From Silene conica (taxonomy: Eukaryota; Streptophyta; Magnoliopsida; Caryophyllales; Caryophyllaceae), in NCBI GenBank assembly GCA_029255685.2, contig CM055311.2, forward strand, positions 4,946,269 to 5,010,268: a stretch of 64,000 nt of DNA, given 5' to 3'. The notes below the pieces were generated by a model, which was not told the origin of the DNA, ran no database searches, and was given only the letters and a program-made list of their open reading frames with translations. Shown piece by piece: positions 10,609-21,526 of this stretch; the stretch's first letter is position 1; the number at the start of each line of letters is the position of its first letter. Both the position numbers and the translations under genes were made by a program.

Positions 10609-12362
10609 TGTAACATCCCGTATTGTCGTAAAAAGGTATTTTAATAAATTAAAAGTAATTTCGGAAATTTAATATTATTTTAATAAAAAGTCGTAAGTTT
10701 TAATTTAAATTTTTCGTTAAGTTCCGTCTTAAGATTATTTTAATCTTAAGATGTTATCACTTGACAATTTCCCGACTTGAGTTCCGTATCACTTAAATGA
10801 AATAAACCCGACTCAAGTACATAAAAATGACAACTCCTCATTTCATCCATCAACATTTCAATTGTTCACAAACTCATTCCACTATAAACCAAAAACCCTT
10901 TTTTTCTCTCTTTTAAGAAAGTTTCAAGAGATCATCTCGAACCCTTCCTCAACTCGAATCAAGGTAAATTTTATATTTTCAGAATCCTCTCGAAATTTGT
11001 GATCTATCTATCACTTCCGATTTTCATTTCGTTCACTTTCATTTTTGGGCTGTTTTGCCCAATTCGTTTTAAGCTTTTAATTTCCGTCTTTGGTGTTCTT
11101 AGGAGTTAGCCTAGTCGATCCCGAGGTTGCCTTGCTCGTGGTGGAAGAAGATTTCGGAGCTTAAACCGCTTTGAGGTGACGATAATGAGAAACTCGACCT
11201 TGTCTTAAATTGAGTGGACATGATTTTTTTTTATGGTGTTTTGTGTAAATGAATAATGGTTTTGGTATGAGAATATGGTGGGTATAATCTGATATTGTGG
11301 AATTAATGGAGTTGCTGCTTGTGTTGCTGTTTCATTGTTGTGCACACTTAGTGGTTACTATATATTCCTTTTACGTTGTTTCCACTAAATTCCACTGAGC
11401 TTTCAGGTCTCAAACTCTACAGTTATGGGACTGAATTCACTTTAATTTCAGAACTAAGGGTGCATTCTATTACTGCATTCAACTTCCTGCACTAAATGCT
11501 AATTCCTGCCCCTGTGTGTCCATTTCTCTATTTCTGTTTTTACCTTTCTGTTTCTGCATCTTTAACTGCCCTCTTCCCTGCTACTCTATTCTGCTACTTC
11601 CTGCCCATAGTGTTACTACTACTCTACGTTGCCACTTCAGTTTCTCCACTTTTATTTCCGTACCCGCATTTCCGTTTTACGCATCTAATTCTGCCTGAGC
11701 GCCTTCACTGCTGCTGCACTTCTACTAGCTGCTGTTACCTCCTACACCCACTACGTCCCACTGCCCTCTACACACTACTGCTGCTACATACGCACTGTAC
11801 TTACTACTATCACATACTACAATTGTTTATTAATACTACCTATGTGTACATCTACCTCTACTTCTACTATTGTTTAATGAAAGTCAATGTTTGGTTGTTA
11901 TTATCATTGCAAGTTGCGTGCTTGCTAGCTTGTTTACTTTTAAATATAATACGTTAGAAATTGTTACGAATTACTAATGGATTACGATTTTATTATTAGA
12001 AGCATGTCGAAATAATTTATTTAGTTAGTCGATTTTCCCGTATAAAATATAGGTAATATAATATGAAGTTTAATCTATACAATATTATTAAAAGGCTAGC
12101 CAAAAAATGCCACGTTGACAATGCCACATGAATGAAAAAAAGCCACGTAAATGTGACATGGCATGTGAGTTGGCATTACATAATTTAATTGTGATATGGT
12201 AAAATAATTTGACATTTTTAGTATTCTTAATATTAATAATAATAATAATAATGTCACATTCAAGATGTTTTAATAGGGCTAACTCCACTTATACTTTTCC
12301 TATTTCCAATCATTATAAATTTTTATTTATTTTTAACTCTTCATCATACTCTTGAATTCTAT

Positions 12363-12413
12363 TCTATACAATATTACTCTTGAATTCTATTCTATACAAT
12401 ATTATTAAAAAAA
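12363..12413 (+). repeat. Two extra Helitron 5' termini in tandem
   Basis: TCTATACAATATTACTC (12363) and TCTATACAATATTATTAAAA (12391) repeat the element's own 5' end about 290-320 bp inside it. They may be left-end duplications or the end of a second, nested Helitron. Confidence 0.65.
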
Positions 12414-13029
12414 TTAACGTAAGATGTCACATAGACAATGCCATCTAGCATTACAAAAACGCCACGTCATTTATTACACATGACATGGAGCCACATCATT
12501 ATTTCTTATTTTAAAATGAAAAAGAAAAAAAATTAAATATTAAATGTAAATAACTTATGAAACATTAACCGTTGACCTTTTTTATTTCTACATAAATCAA
12601 ATAGCAACTAAAAATCCAAAATCCTAATAAATTTAAAATATGTTAGAATATTTTAAGCAACAAATAAATACCATATAATTCTAATTTTTATGTCGTTTAT
12701 AAAAAATAAAAAATTGTAAATATTAAGGGCAAATAATAACATACTTAACATTAAATATTAGCCTTTTAATTTTTAAAACTATAGTATGTTAAACTTCAAA
12801 AAAAAATTACAGTCTCTCATTTTATAACTTGCTAATAATAAAAAATAATGTTCAAAAATATTAAAACTATACTACATATTTATGTATATTAAAGCAAACC
12901 TTTCACATTTCATCCATATTTATGTATAAATTAAATTTGATAATAATGAAAAATTATGCTCAAAAGTCACAAAATTTTACTACATATTTATGTATATATT
13001 AAATTTGTCATAAAACACATCCTGAATTG

Positions 13030-13530
13030 GCTATAAATGTTATGAAGACAACATTTGTGAGTCAAAATTCAAGCCAATATTTGTTTTACTCTCATCGTCA
13101 ACAAAATTGTGTGTGTCAATAATTTTACTTATCATGTATCAACATCAAGGTAAGTATATTAAGGTAAGGTAATTGTATTATGGTTTTAAATTAATTAATT
13201 AATTATTTATTTATTTTTAAATTCCATTGTTTATGAAGTGCTTATTATCCCTATTTTTAGCGTTTTTTCTTTCATTGTTTAAGGAAAAACTTCAATAAAT
13301 AATGATAAGGTTAATATCACATATATCAAATTCCACCATTTTGTGCGTTATTAATACTCGGTGATTTTTTGTAGGGATGGTTCATGAGAGAAAGAAGACT
13401 ATACGAAGAAGGAAAATACTTGAATCGCTTAGAAAAATTCTCCATCCACTCCACTCAATAATATATCATAGCAAAAAAATAGTATTTCATAAGCTTTCAA
13501 ATGTATGTTTTATTTTGGAATGTGTTATTT
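13030..13530 (+). other. Possible captured mini-gene in the Helitron
   Basis: A GGCTATAAATG box (about 13028) lies roughly 100 bp before ATGTATCAACATCAAG, which ends in a consensus donor GGTAAGTAT (near 13150). After about 220 bp, TTTTTTGTAG (13364-13373) precedes a short open exon rich in Arg, Lys and His that runs to about 13500. The combination could be a captured promoter with first exons, or chance. I recognise no family. Confidence 0.25.
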
Positions 13531-15738
13531 TCTTATTTATCATTTTCCTTTGAAAAATCACCCATAGAATGAAATTAGAATTGCGTGGATATCAATCTTT
13601 TCAACAAGTTGGACAAAAACAATCTTATTGACATATATAATGGCAAAAGGTACATTATTATCTAATATTTATACGTTCATGTCATATTATCTAATGTACA
13701 TGTCTTATAAAATGTAATAAGATTTGGATGAGATATGTTAGCAACTATGTTTCTTGAATTATCATTTATGAAAAAAAATTACATTTTAGAATTCTGGGCA
13801 AATTCATATAGATGCTATATTAAAACTAACATTGATTAAACTTCATAACTATACTACTATAAAAAATATGATTTATGAGATTATTGAGAGGATAAAAGGC
13901 CCTCAATCCTATATATTTTAAGTTCTTTCCATTATGATATTTATCATTCTCAAAAAAAAAAAAGAAAAAAGAAACAATCCAATTTGATGCATTTACTTTG
14001 CTCTTTCATTTTCACTTACTAACTTCATTTACGATTGCCTAGGGAGTAGCAATTTATTTTGTCTTACCTGCCCACATGGGTAGTAGTATATCACTTGACA
14101 TGTCGCATAAGAAAGACCTATTGTGTTTAAAATAAGGCAATCAATTGAACCCAAATTTTAAAAAGTCAATTGTTATTGAGCTTGCGTGTGGATTTTATTT
14201 CACAGAGAATGACTTATTATTGCTAAAAACATTTAGCTTTATTACATTCATTATCAATAATAATCACTAAATTTAATTAATTTAACATATTAACTTTTTT
14301 AAGATTGTTAGTATACCTTAATTAATATGGGACAATAAATATTTCAATAGGAGTACTTTTTTAACACCTGAAATATAAGAACCGTGACTATAAAAAGGTA
14401 TTGACAAATAAAACAAATAGGCAATGTCATGAACTCATGGTATATAGAGAGACAGATTATTCTTATATAAAATTAAATTTTCTATATACATCCTTGTAAG
14501 TGTCATATTTTTTTTACTCTTTCGAAAAAATATTTTTGTATCATAATTATTTTTTATCTCTAATTTATACTTAATTAATATCGTGTATTAAAGTTGTAAG
14601 ATTATTAGTGTATCATAATTAAGATAGCACAATAAATATCTTAATGACTTTTTTTACACCTAAGAATATAAGGGATAAACATAAGAAATGATTAATAAAG
14701 AAAACAAAGAGACATGAACGGATGGTAAAAGGAGAAGCATAGATTAACATTATATATAAAACTAAATTTTATATGTACATCCTTGCAAATGCAAATTTTT
14801 TTATTGTTTTTTTATTTTTGTAATCCTCCTATTTTTTAATCTCTCAAAATAGTTTTATGCTCCCTCGGTAAGTTGAACGAAGGGAGTATTATAATTATCT
14901 TTTGTCTCCAATTTTATTATTTAGTGTATTAGCTCTTATCAAATTATCTTAACCGACTTATTTTGTGAAAAATATTCTCTATGTTTTTTAGGACCATGGA
15001 CAATCACAATGAAGATAGATTATTCAACCGATTATTTGTAGTCAGTGGCGCCACGATTATAGACTTTTTACATTACTTACAAGCGAAATTTATATCTATG
15101 TTATGATAAACACATGTAAGATTAAATGTTTGATTAGATATATATCTATTAATTTCTATCATGACGTAGTATGAGTAAGCCCAAATAGTTGGATTTTCCG
15201 TATCATATATGCAACATGGTGATTATATATGTAGTTCTTTAAGAGGTTTCAATTACCGAACATAGATCTATTATTTCAATTGTTATGCTAATTGTGTTAA
15301 AGTGTTAAACTCCAAAATATACAAATATAAATACTTAAAGTACATTTTTCTAACTAGGCAATATAAATTACTTATGATCATTTATTGGTCCTAAAATTGT
15401 AAAGACTAATTTAAATATTAAAATATTATTAATTGAAATACCGACTTTAACCTTAATATTTAAAAAAAAAATTGTGCTTTCTGCACGGGTACAAAACTAG
15501 TTTAAATTAAATCGCGTTTATTTCCTTTGTCGGTTGAACCGGTTAATTAGAACGTAATCAAGTACTTAGTAAAATATTTTTGAGGTAAGTAAGATTTAGT
15601 AAAGTAGTTAGTGACTTGTCTAAAATTAGTTAGTTCTTAAGTGTCTGTTAATAATTCTTATCGGACTAAGATATTTTAATATATAGCAGTCGTTTAGAAA
15701 TAACTTAATCGAAATTGGCCTTTCTTTTATACTTGTAT

Positions 15739-15845
15739 GTGTGTTTGAGGTCCCCGAGGTTCGGGCGACACTATATTGGGTTCGGGAATGGAGTGAGGAT
15801 AGAGACCCCCCGGTTGGGCAACCGAAAGGGAAACCGGCTCTCCCT
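15739..15845 (+). repeat. GACCCCCCGG loop module, copy 1
   Basis: Contains two small hairpins (CCCGA-GGT-TCGGG, and CGGTTG-GG-CAACCG at 15811-15824) inside a sequence repeated in altered form at 16509-16567. A diverged version of its beginning (GGGCGACACTATATTGGG) also occurs at 26021-26048 in another LTR family. Confidence 0.7.
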
Positions 15846-15915
15846 TAACTTAGTTCCTGGGTCAATTAAGTGTTGTTTAGAGGTCAGTAAAGTTAGGACT
15901 ACGGATTTAGTTGTA

Positions 15916-16420
15916 GTACATATCGGAATATGTCTAAGTAGGGACCGCTAGAGTACGATATGTGCTGATGTTTGGATGCATGTCACGGTACGATCTGAGC
16001 TGGGATCCTCTAGCTTGACATGTGAGTGTTTGTGGCGTGGCGGACATGTCTGAGCAGAGACCTCTGGACCGTCACGTGTATGATTGATGCGATAGGAAAT
16101 GTCTGAGCAGGGACCTCTATTCTACCGTGAGTTTGTATGACCGTAGTGGGTTGGGTCTGAGTTGGGATCCCGATTTCACTACGAAGGGTAATGGTCACGA
16201 CTGAGCAGGGTCAATGAACCATTATTAGTTGATTGGTATCCACTCGTGCCTGAGCAGGGATTCACGAGTGTATGCTTGCTGACTTGTGTACCAAGTTTAC
16301 CTGAGTTGGGGGTGACTTGGACACTGCTGATTGTGTTTAGTTCTTGCCTGAGTTGGGGTTAGTTCTAGATACTGCCGATTGCATCTGCTTGCCTGAGTTA
16401 GGGTACAGTGTCAGATGTTG
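15916..16420 (+). repeat. Array of about ten hairpins with a shared loop core and private stems
   Basis: Each unit has a core like TCTGAGCAGGGACCTCT or CCTGAGTTGGGG. Stems seen: ACATATCG/CGATATGT (15918-15925, 15956-15963); CATGTCA/TGACATG (15979, 16016); CGTGGCGG/CCGTCACG with one G-T (16036, 16069); CGATAGGA/TTCTACCG with one mismatch and one G-T (16090, 16120); CGTAGTGG/TCACTACG with one G-T (16142, 16176); TAATGGT/ACCATTA (16189, 16218); CACTCGTG/CACGAGTG (16241, 16263); CCAAGTT/GACTTGG (16291, 16314), extended by GTGT/ACAC; CATCTG/CAGATG (16382, 16412). The unit near 16340-16370 has no stem. Stem sequence changes between units while pairing stays. Function unknown. Confidence 0.85.
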
Positions 16421-16465
16421 CTGATTGATTGTTTGTTATAGAGTATTGTTTATCGTAGTATTGTT

Positions 16466-16483
16466 CGTCCAAGGCATTGGACG
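16466..16483 (+). repeat. Perfect 7-bp hairpin
   Basis: CGTCCAA, loop GGCA, TTGGACG. It sits between the hairpin array and the second GACCCCCCGG module and is conserved in the 3' LTR near 22551-22570. Confidence 0.8.
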
Positions 16484-16508
16484 ACTCTTAGTCTGGTTTT
16501 GTAAATGG

Positions 16509-16567
16509 TTTGGAGTGAAAGACCCCCCGGCCGGGCAACCGGAAGGGAGACTGGCTCTCATTCCAAA
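16509..16567 (+). repeat. GACCCCCCGG loop module, copy 2, closed by a 10-bp stem
   Basis: TTTGGAGTGA (16509-16518) pairs with TCATTCCAAA (16558-16567), nine Watson-Crick pairs and one G-T. The enclosed sequence resembles copy 1 at 15801-15840, whose flanks pair only weakly. Confidence 0.75.
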
Positions 16568-17083
16568 TAGTTTCCGAAGTTAGTTGAGAGTCTTTGCACA
16601 AGTGATGTATGATGATATGGGAGTTATTATATATGTACTTCGCATGTTATAAATGTTGGAGTATGTTGGATGCCTTATGTGTTATGTGTTATTGACAATA
16701 AGTGGCCATGAGAACTCTAGTCACTCCCCCACTGATTGTGGCGTACATGTTTTTGATGTATGTAGGTACATGATAGGTTGATGGAGGGTTACTGAGGCTA
16801 GCAAGCGATGATCCTATCATCGAGAACACCTGTTTATCGTATAGCTGGACCTTAGTCTTTTATATGCATTTGAGTGCCTATAGGGATGTGCCATCCCAGG
16901 CTGTGTTTTGTACTTTTGTTTCGTACTTAGATTCATATACTTATCTAGGTTTTGATCATTTTAGTTTGTACAATTTTGTTTTAATTCACCTCGTTTTATC
17001 TTGCTTGTTAAAGTTAAAATTCCGCGTAAATTTTGGCATGTTTGTATGTTTTATTTTTCCGCTGCGACGAGGGGTCTTACAGT

Positions 17084-17095
17084 TGGTATCAGAGC
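17084..17095 (+). other. Primer-binding site, tRNA-iMet type
   Basis: TGGTATCAGAGC lies two bases after the 5' LTR end (TCTTACA, ending 17081). It primes minus-strand cDNA synthesis and fixes the plus orientation of the element. Confidence 0.93.
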
Positions 17096-17364
17096 GTTGA
17101 TGCATGTCTATTTATGATGTTTTACAACTATTTTAACACGCATTTTAGCGCTCATTTACGATGTTTTAGCCTCTATTTCCCAACAATTGTCGACTTTCGT
17201 ATTTTTATGCTCTTTTGCAGAATTATGCGAAAAAGAGGCGATTTTATACCAAATTGCTACCCTCGGGATTTTTACATAACCAAGGAACGAGGAAGAGTCA
17301 ACCTGAAGCGCAATCCGAGGACCAAAAGGTCAAATTGGGACGAATTCAAGGCAGACACACAGGA

Positions 17365-17515
17365 AAACCGGTCGACCGACCGACTACCCTGGTTGGTCGA
17401 CCAAGGTACCTGTTATCTCAAACCCAGAATTCAACTTACGGAAGCAGAAGTCCACCAGGCCCGATAACCGGTCGACCGACAGTATCACTTGGTCGGTCGA
17501 CTAAAGCGCAGTTCC
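17365..17515. repeat. Palindrome cluster C (GGTCGACC type)
   Basis: Palindromic cores ACCGGTCGACCG (17367), TTGGTCGACCAA (17393-17404, perfect) and two further GGTCGACCG/GGTCGGTCGAC copies (about 17468 and 17491). They are arranged as two pairs about 100 bp apart. Confidence 0.7.
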
Positions 17516-18008
17516 AGAAATTCCCGCAAAGCCCATACACGGATTAGGTTATTGATAATTACCTTTGTAATCTCTATTTAAAGCTAAGACGTGATTAGGG
17601 ATTAGCATCTAGCTTTTTATCAGATACAAGTTCTTAGTTTTACAATAATCCTCAATTAATTTTCTGTTTAGTCTCTCTAGTTTTAGCATTGTTCTTATTA
17701 TACATTCAATCATTCCACGCGGATTCAATAAAGGTTCTTTCTTTCTGCCCTAATTCCGTTACGGTAATCCTCTTCCGATTTCAGTTTCTCAATTGTTGTT
17801 GTTATAGAATTGCTAGAATCCGGTTTAGGTAGAATCCCGAAACCTTAATTGATTATCGTATGTTTATGTTATTCTTAGTTATGAATTCTGTTTTATCTAC
17901 CGTTATTATCGTTATTACAGTAGTCATGAGGAGCTAATTGCATATGTTAGGATGTAGGGAGTAATTTGCGTAGATGGTAGAACACCCGAATTGACCTGTA
18001 GCAGACTT

Positions 18009-18086
18009 CTGGTCGGCCGACCAGCTTAACTGGTCGGTCGACTGAGGTAGTTGGTCGGCCGACTGGGTTAGCTGGTCGGTCGACTG
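18009..18086. repeat. Palindrome cluster D, exact 21-bp period
   Basis: Four copies start at 18009, 18030, 18051 and 18072. The first, CTGGTCGGCCGACCAG, is a perfect 16-bp palindrome; the others differ by a few bases. The six bases between copies vary more than the core. Confidence 0.88.
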
Positions 18087-21000
18087 ACCTCGTGTATGTT
18101 TTCAGACTGTTTTGTTTCGTGAATCATAATACCCTATAATGAGACTGAAAGGAGACTTGTAGGATGTTAGTATTGACTTACCCAAGATTGAAAGATACGG
18201 GAAGGGCATTGGTTAACACTTTAAGACGGCTAGGTTACTCAGACTGAAAGGTATGTGACCTAGAATTTAGGAATCACCCTTATTGTTGACACCCAATATT
18301 TGTGAGACCTAGGAACTAATAGCATAGGCCGAAAGGAGCTATTAGGTACCATAGACCGAGAGGATATGTTACACCCCTTACGCGACTACAATACATGTTG
18401 ATTTAGGATTTATACCATCGTAGCTCTTTATTACCCAAACATCCTAGCATTAGTTTTACTATAGTTTTATCTTCATCTTAATTTTCGTCTTGTTTCTATC
18501 TTTATATTTAGACCTAGCATCAAACCAAATCAATCAAACCCCCAACTTGTTACCTTTAAACATTGACTCTAAACAATAAACATTCCCCACCTCCTTATGG
18601 TTCGACCCTGACTTTCACTATCTATAGTCAAAGCTAGGAAATTATAAATCTTATCTTTGGTACCCACAACGACGGGTATCAAGCATTATCGCTCCCGACG
18701 CACTCATGTGACCCCCAAACTTAACTTGACCAATAAATCAAATAATGAATGAGAGATGGGCTAGATTTAAGGACATGTGGTAGTCTGTTTTGTGATTGCT
18801 TTTATTAGATTCTAACGTGTTTGTTGATTGTCATTGATTCTACTTTTATACCTTCCAATTGAAGAACCGTGAGCTTATCCATTTGGCGATCAAGACCGGA
18901 GTTTCTACCGAAGATAGAAGATTCGTGCTACTGTTAGAGAATGCTTCCGAGCCTTGAAGATACCCCTCTTTCTTTGTGCACCACCTTCTTTGATAACTCC
19001 GGATGCACATCCTTCTTTTAGAATATTTGCCCATCTTACTTGAACAGATCTTCACACCTTTTCAACTTAACCTTGTTGCTTGCTTTCTCAAGGTGTCTTG
19101 TAGGTAATCTTCCTTTTGTAGAATTTTGAGGAACTAGTTACAGTATAACAGAAAATCCTTGTGATGAGAAGGTTGTTATTTGAGGAAAAACTTAAGAGGT
19201 ATCGAGAGACATATTTTGATGATCCAAGTGTCTAGTTGTCTATCCAATTGGGAGAGTGAAAGTGAGTGATAGGGTACTTACTTGAAGGTTGAGTTGTATA
19301 CTTAGTATTCGGTGGAACTTAATCCTGAGAACCATGCTTAGATTGTGAAAATTTGTGGATCGAAGAGTACTGTTTAAGGAGTTAGATAAGATACTTGAGG
19401 ATATAGAGCGGCCTGGAAGAATAGGCTTAAGATGCTAAGGATGATGAGTGGATGAGTGAAGTGAGTTAGCATCACTTGACTTAGGTGAGTGATTGAGCTG
19501 GGAAAGGCCCGTTGTTGAGGAATGTGAATCATTGGCTATAATAGTTGAATACTTGAAGATTTTATGACTTAAGCTTAGAAGAAGTGAATCACTATTTGAC
19601 CCTAGGCTGCTTAATGAATCTTAATGGTTATTTATTGAAAAACTTAAGAGAAATTTGAGGATGCACCACCGGTCTATGGATAGAATAAAGTAATCTATTG
19701 GGAGACGAGAATTCGTAAAACTTGATGGTTTAGGAATTGTTATCTGGTGGACAGTAAGGTAAGTAAAGTGGATATAGCATATAGAGGTGATGACCTGAAA
19801 GTGTTATTGAATTGTCATTTGAGGAACTAGCAAAGATGATACATCTCATAGGTGGCTGTAATGATGAGGTTGTTTAAAGTTTAGAAGAATTGAGTATATA
19901 AATCGTTCGAGGAATTTCTCGTTAGAACCGCTAATTGAATGACTTGATTTGGAAAGTAAGAAGTGAGAACCCCTTGAGAATAGTGAGAGACCCGCACCTT
20001 GGGAGATTTCCGTAATCGTTCCTTTCATAACGCTTCTCTCCTTTCTTCTCCCTTGCTTTTCCTTCTGATCTTGGCTTCAATTTTATTGGAGTCCAGATCC
20101 TAAGTTCCTTACCTTGTCATCTCGTTGTTCCTCGAGCGGTTTTCGTATAACTCCCTCGAGATCTGTATCATGTTTGTCCCTGAAGTTCGTATCTCATCAC
20201 TTCTTGTGAGCCTTGTCCCTTTCATTTAAATTCGTGGCGAGGTTGACTTGTTCTTGGAGTAGTGATACATGCCTTGAGGAATGCTTGGTTTTGCATTGTC
20301 GGAATTTGATTGAGAAAGTTTATGATAATAATGTTCGGGCGATATTGGATAGTGTGCCATCTTGAGAGTTCCTTGTTAGATGGATCGGTGTGTAAGTGAT
20401 ATTTGTAGATTTTGAAGTACCATTTGAGGAATCTTGGAATGTGAATAACTAAGTCTTATGGAAACTGTAGGAGTGAAAGTTACTTCCTTAGAACTTTTCT
20501 TTGGGATGTATACTATTGGTAAGTGGTTAGAAACCAGAGGATTTAGAAGTTGTTACCTTAGTAAGGTCTTGATTTGAATATTCTCTATGGTAATAAAATT
20601 TGGGATTTGAGGATTTCGAGATACCCGTGGAATAAGTTCGATGGGATCGAGTTGTTTAAAAATTAAGGTTAGGGATGATTTTGTGATGGTTCCCTAATGG
20701 GAAGAGGTTACAGGATAATGGATACCATATCTTAAGTTTTGAAGTTCGATGTGATAGTAACGGGATATTTTAGAAATCGTTGTAACGATGTTTTGATTAT
20801 GGATTGAGTGGCTAGTGTCCTCATGTTTGGCAAAAGTTACTGTCTTCCTTGACCTTTAGCCCGGTTGTTTCGCTCCTTCGATCTTCCTTAGTATGTTCTA
20901 CTAGCGGTAAAGCTAGAAGCTTCTAATCCTTCGCGTCAACGGTACTCTCTATGATTGTTTCTGCGCTCCAAGTGACTGTTTTTGAAATTGATTCCCTATT

Positions 21001-21489
21001 GTTCACTTCAAAAGTTCGTAGTTTTTGGAAAATCTTAATTGTTTTGAGAATTTGAAACTGCTCCCTCTTTTGTTGAAAGTGAGCTTTTGTCGTTGTGGAA
21101 ATTTTACTCTTTTGAGGAATCGAAAATAAAGGTTAAATTTGGGAAATTTGGTTTTAAAAGAATTGATTGATTTACAATTTAATTGATCTCAGCGTCGATT
21201 TGCCATTTGAGCTCGTTATTGGAGACGTCTGATAACCTGAACTATGCTTACCGACACCGGATCGATCTAAATTTTGAATTTTGACTGACTTGAATTTGGG
21301 ACTTATCTCAGATTTGGATTGTCGGACTCTTGAATACGCAACGAGAATCCCAATGTCCATTGCCAAAGACTTGTGCCTTAAAATCTATTTCTTTTTGAAA
21401 CCTTTTCGAAAGATAAAGTTTTGGGTTAACGAAACCCAGGTAGTGCGCTTTGATAGTTAGAGTTGTTTTCGTACTTATTTCTGTCTTCA

Positions 21490-21526
21490 AGTTTCGAGGA
21501 CGAAACTTTTTGAAAGATGTGGTGAT
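21490..21526 (+). other. Polypurine tract region before the 3' LTR
   Basis: TTTCGAGGACGAAAC, then GAAAGATGTGGTGAT directly before TGTAACATCCC. The CGAGGACGAAAC phrase is common just upstream of the polypurine tract in plant chromovirus-type gypsy elements. Confidence 0.7.

Larger units (their letters stand above)
12074..15500 (+). mobile_element. Non-autonomous Helitron inside the 5' LTR
   Basis: It begins TCTATACAATATTATTAAAA (a typical plant Helitron 5' end, preceded by A) and ends with a weak hairpin (GTGC...GCAC, 15474-15486), then ACAAAACTAG and a host T. Host sequence reads AGTTTAA before and TTTAAATT after, an A/T insertion without duplication as Helitrons make. It is 3427 bp, extremely AT-rich, with no Rep or helicase. 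The hairpin's left arm is eroded compared with the one at 1978. Confidence 0.82.
10609..17081 (+). repeat. 5' LTR of the LARD-like element, interrupted by a Helitron
   Basis: Its start matches 21527-21910 and its end matches 21935-23165. Length is 6473 bp, or about 3.05 kb without the Helitron. It carries a leader-like splice phrase (AATCAAGGTAAAT near 10960), the phrase GAGGTGACGATAATGAG near 11172, a pyrimidine-rich stretch at 11500-11860 and the hairpin modules at 15739-16570. The 3' LTR lacks the central part, so this copy is the fuller one. Confidence 0.88.
17096..21489 (+). other. Non-coding interior of the LARD-like element
   Basis: There is no gag, protease, RT or integrase. 17570-18720 resembles a gypsy LTR or leader (AATAAAGG tract, short polypyrimidine runs, and GGTACCCACAACGACGGG near 18659-18676) and may be a fossil insertion. 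18800-21480 is G-rich, repetitive-looking DNA with many GAGGAAT and TTGAGG phrases and only very short open frames. No gene is supported. Confidence 0.6.

Noticed and set aside
11496-11957. A 153-codon frame rich in Leu, Cys and Tyr that looks membrane-like
   Set aside because: It arises from a long CT-rich tract of the 5' LTR, has no family, and overlaps another open frame. Low-complexity translation is the simpler explanation.
14868-14892. CTCCCTCGG...GGGAGTATT, resembling a Stowaway-type MITE end
   Set aside because: Only one short end is visible and no TA duplication or second end was found.
17033-17547. Two overlapping frames of 144 and 110 codons
   Set aside because: They start in the LTR and run across the primer site and palindrome cluster C. 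No Gag motif. Not supported as genes.
18009-18086. Regularly spaced palindromes resembling a CRISPR array
   Set aside because: The period is only 21 bp, spacers are about 5 bp, and the setting is a plant retrotransposon. No cas genes.
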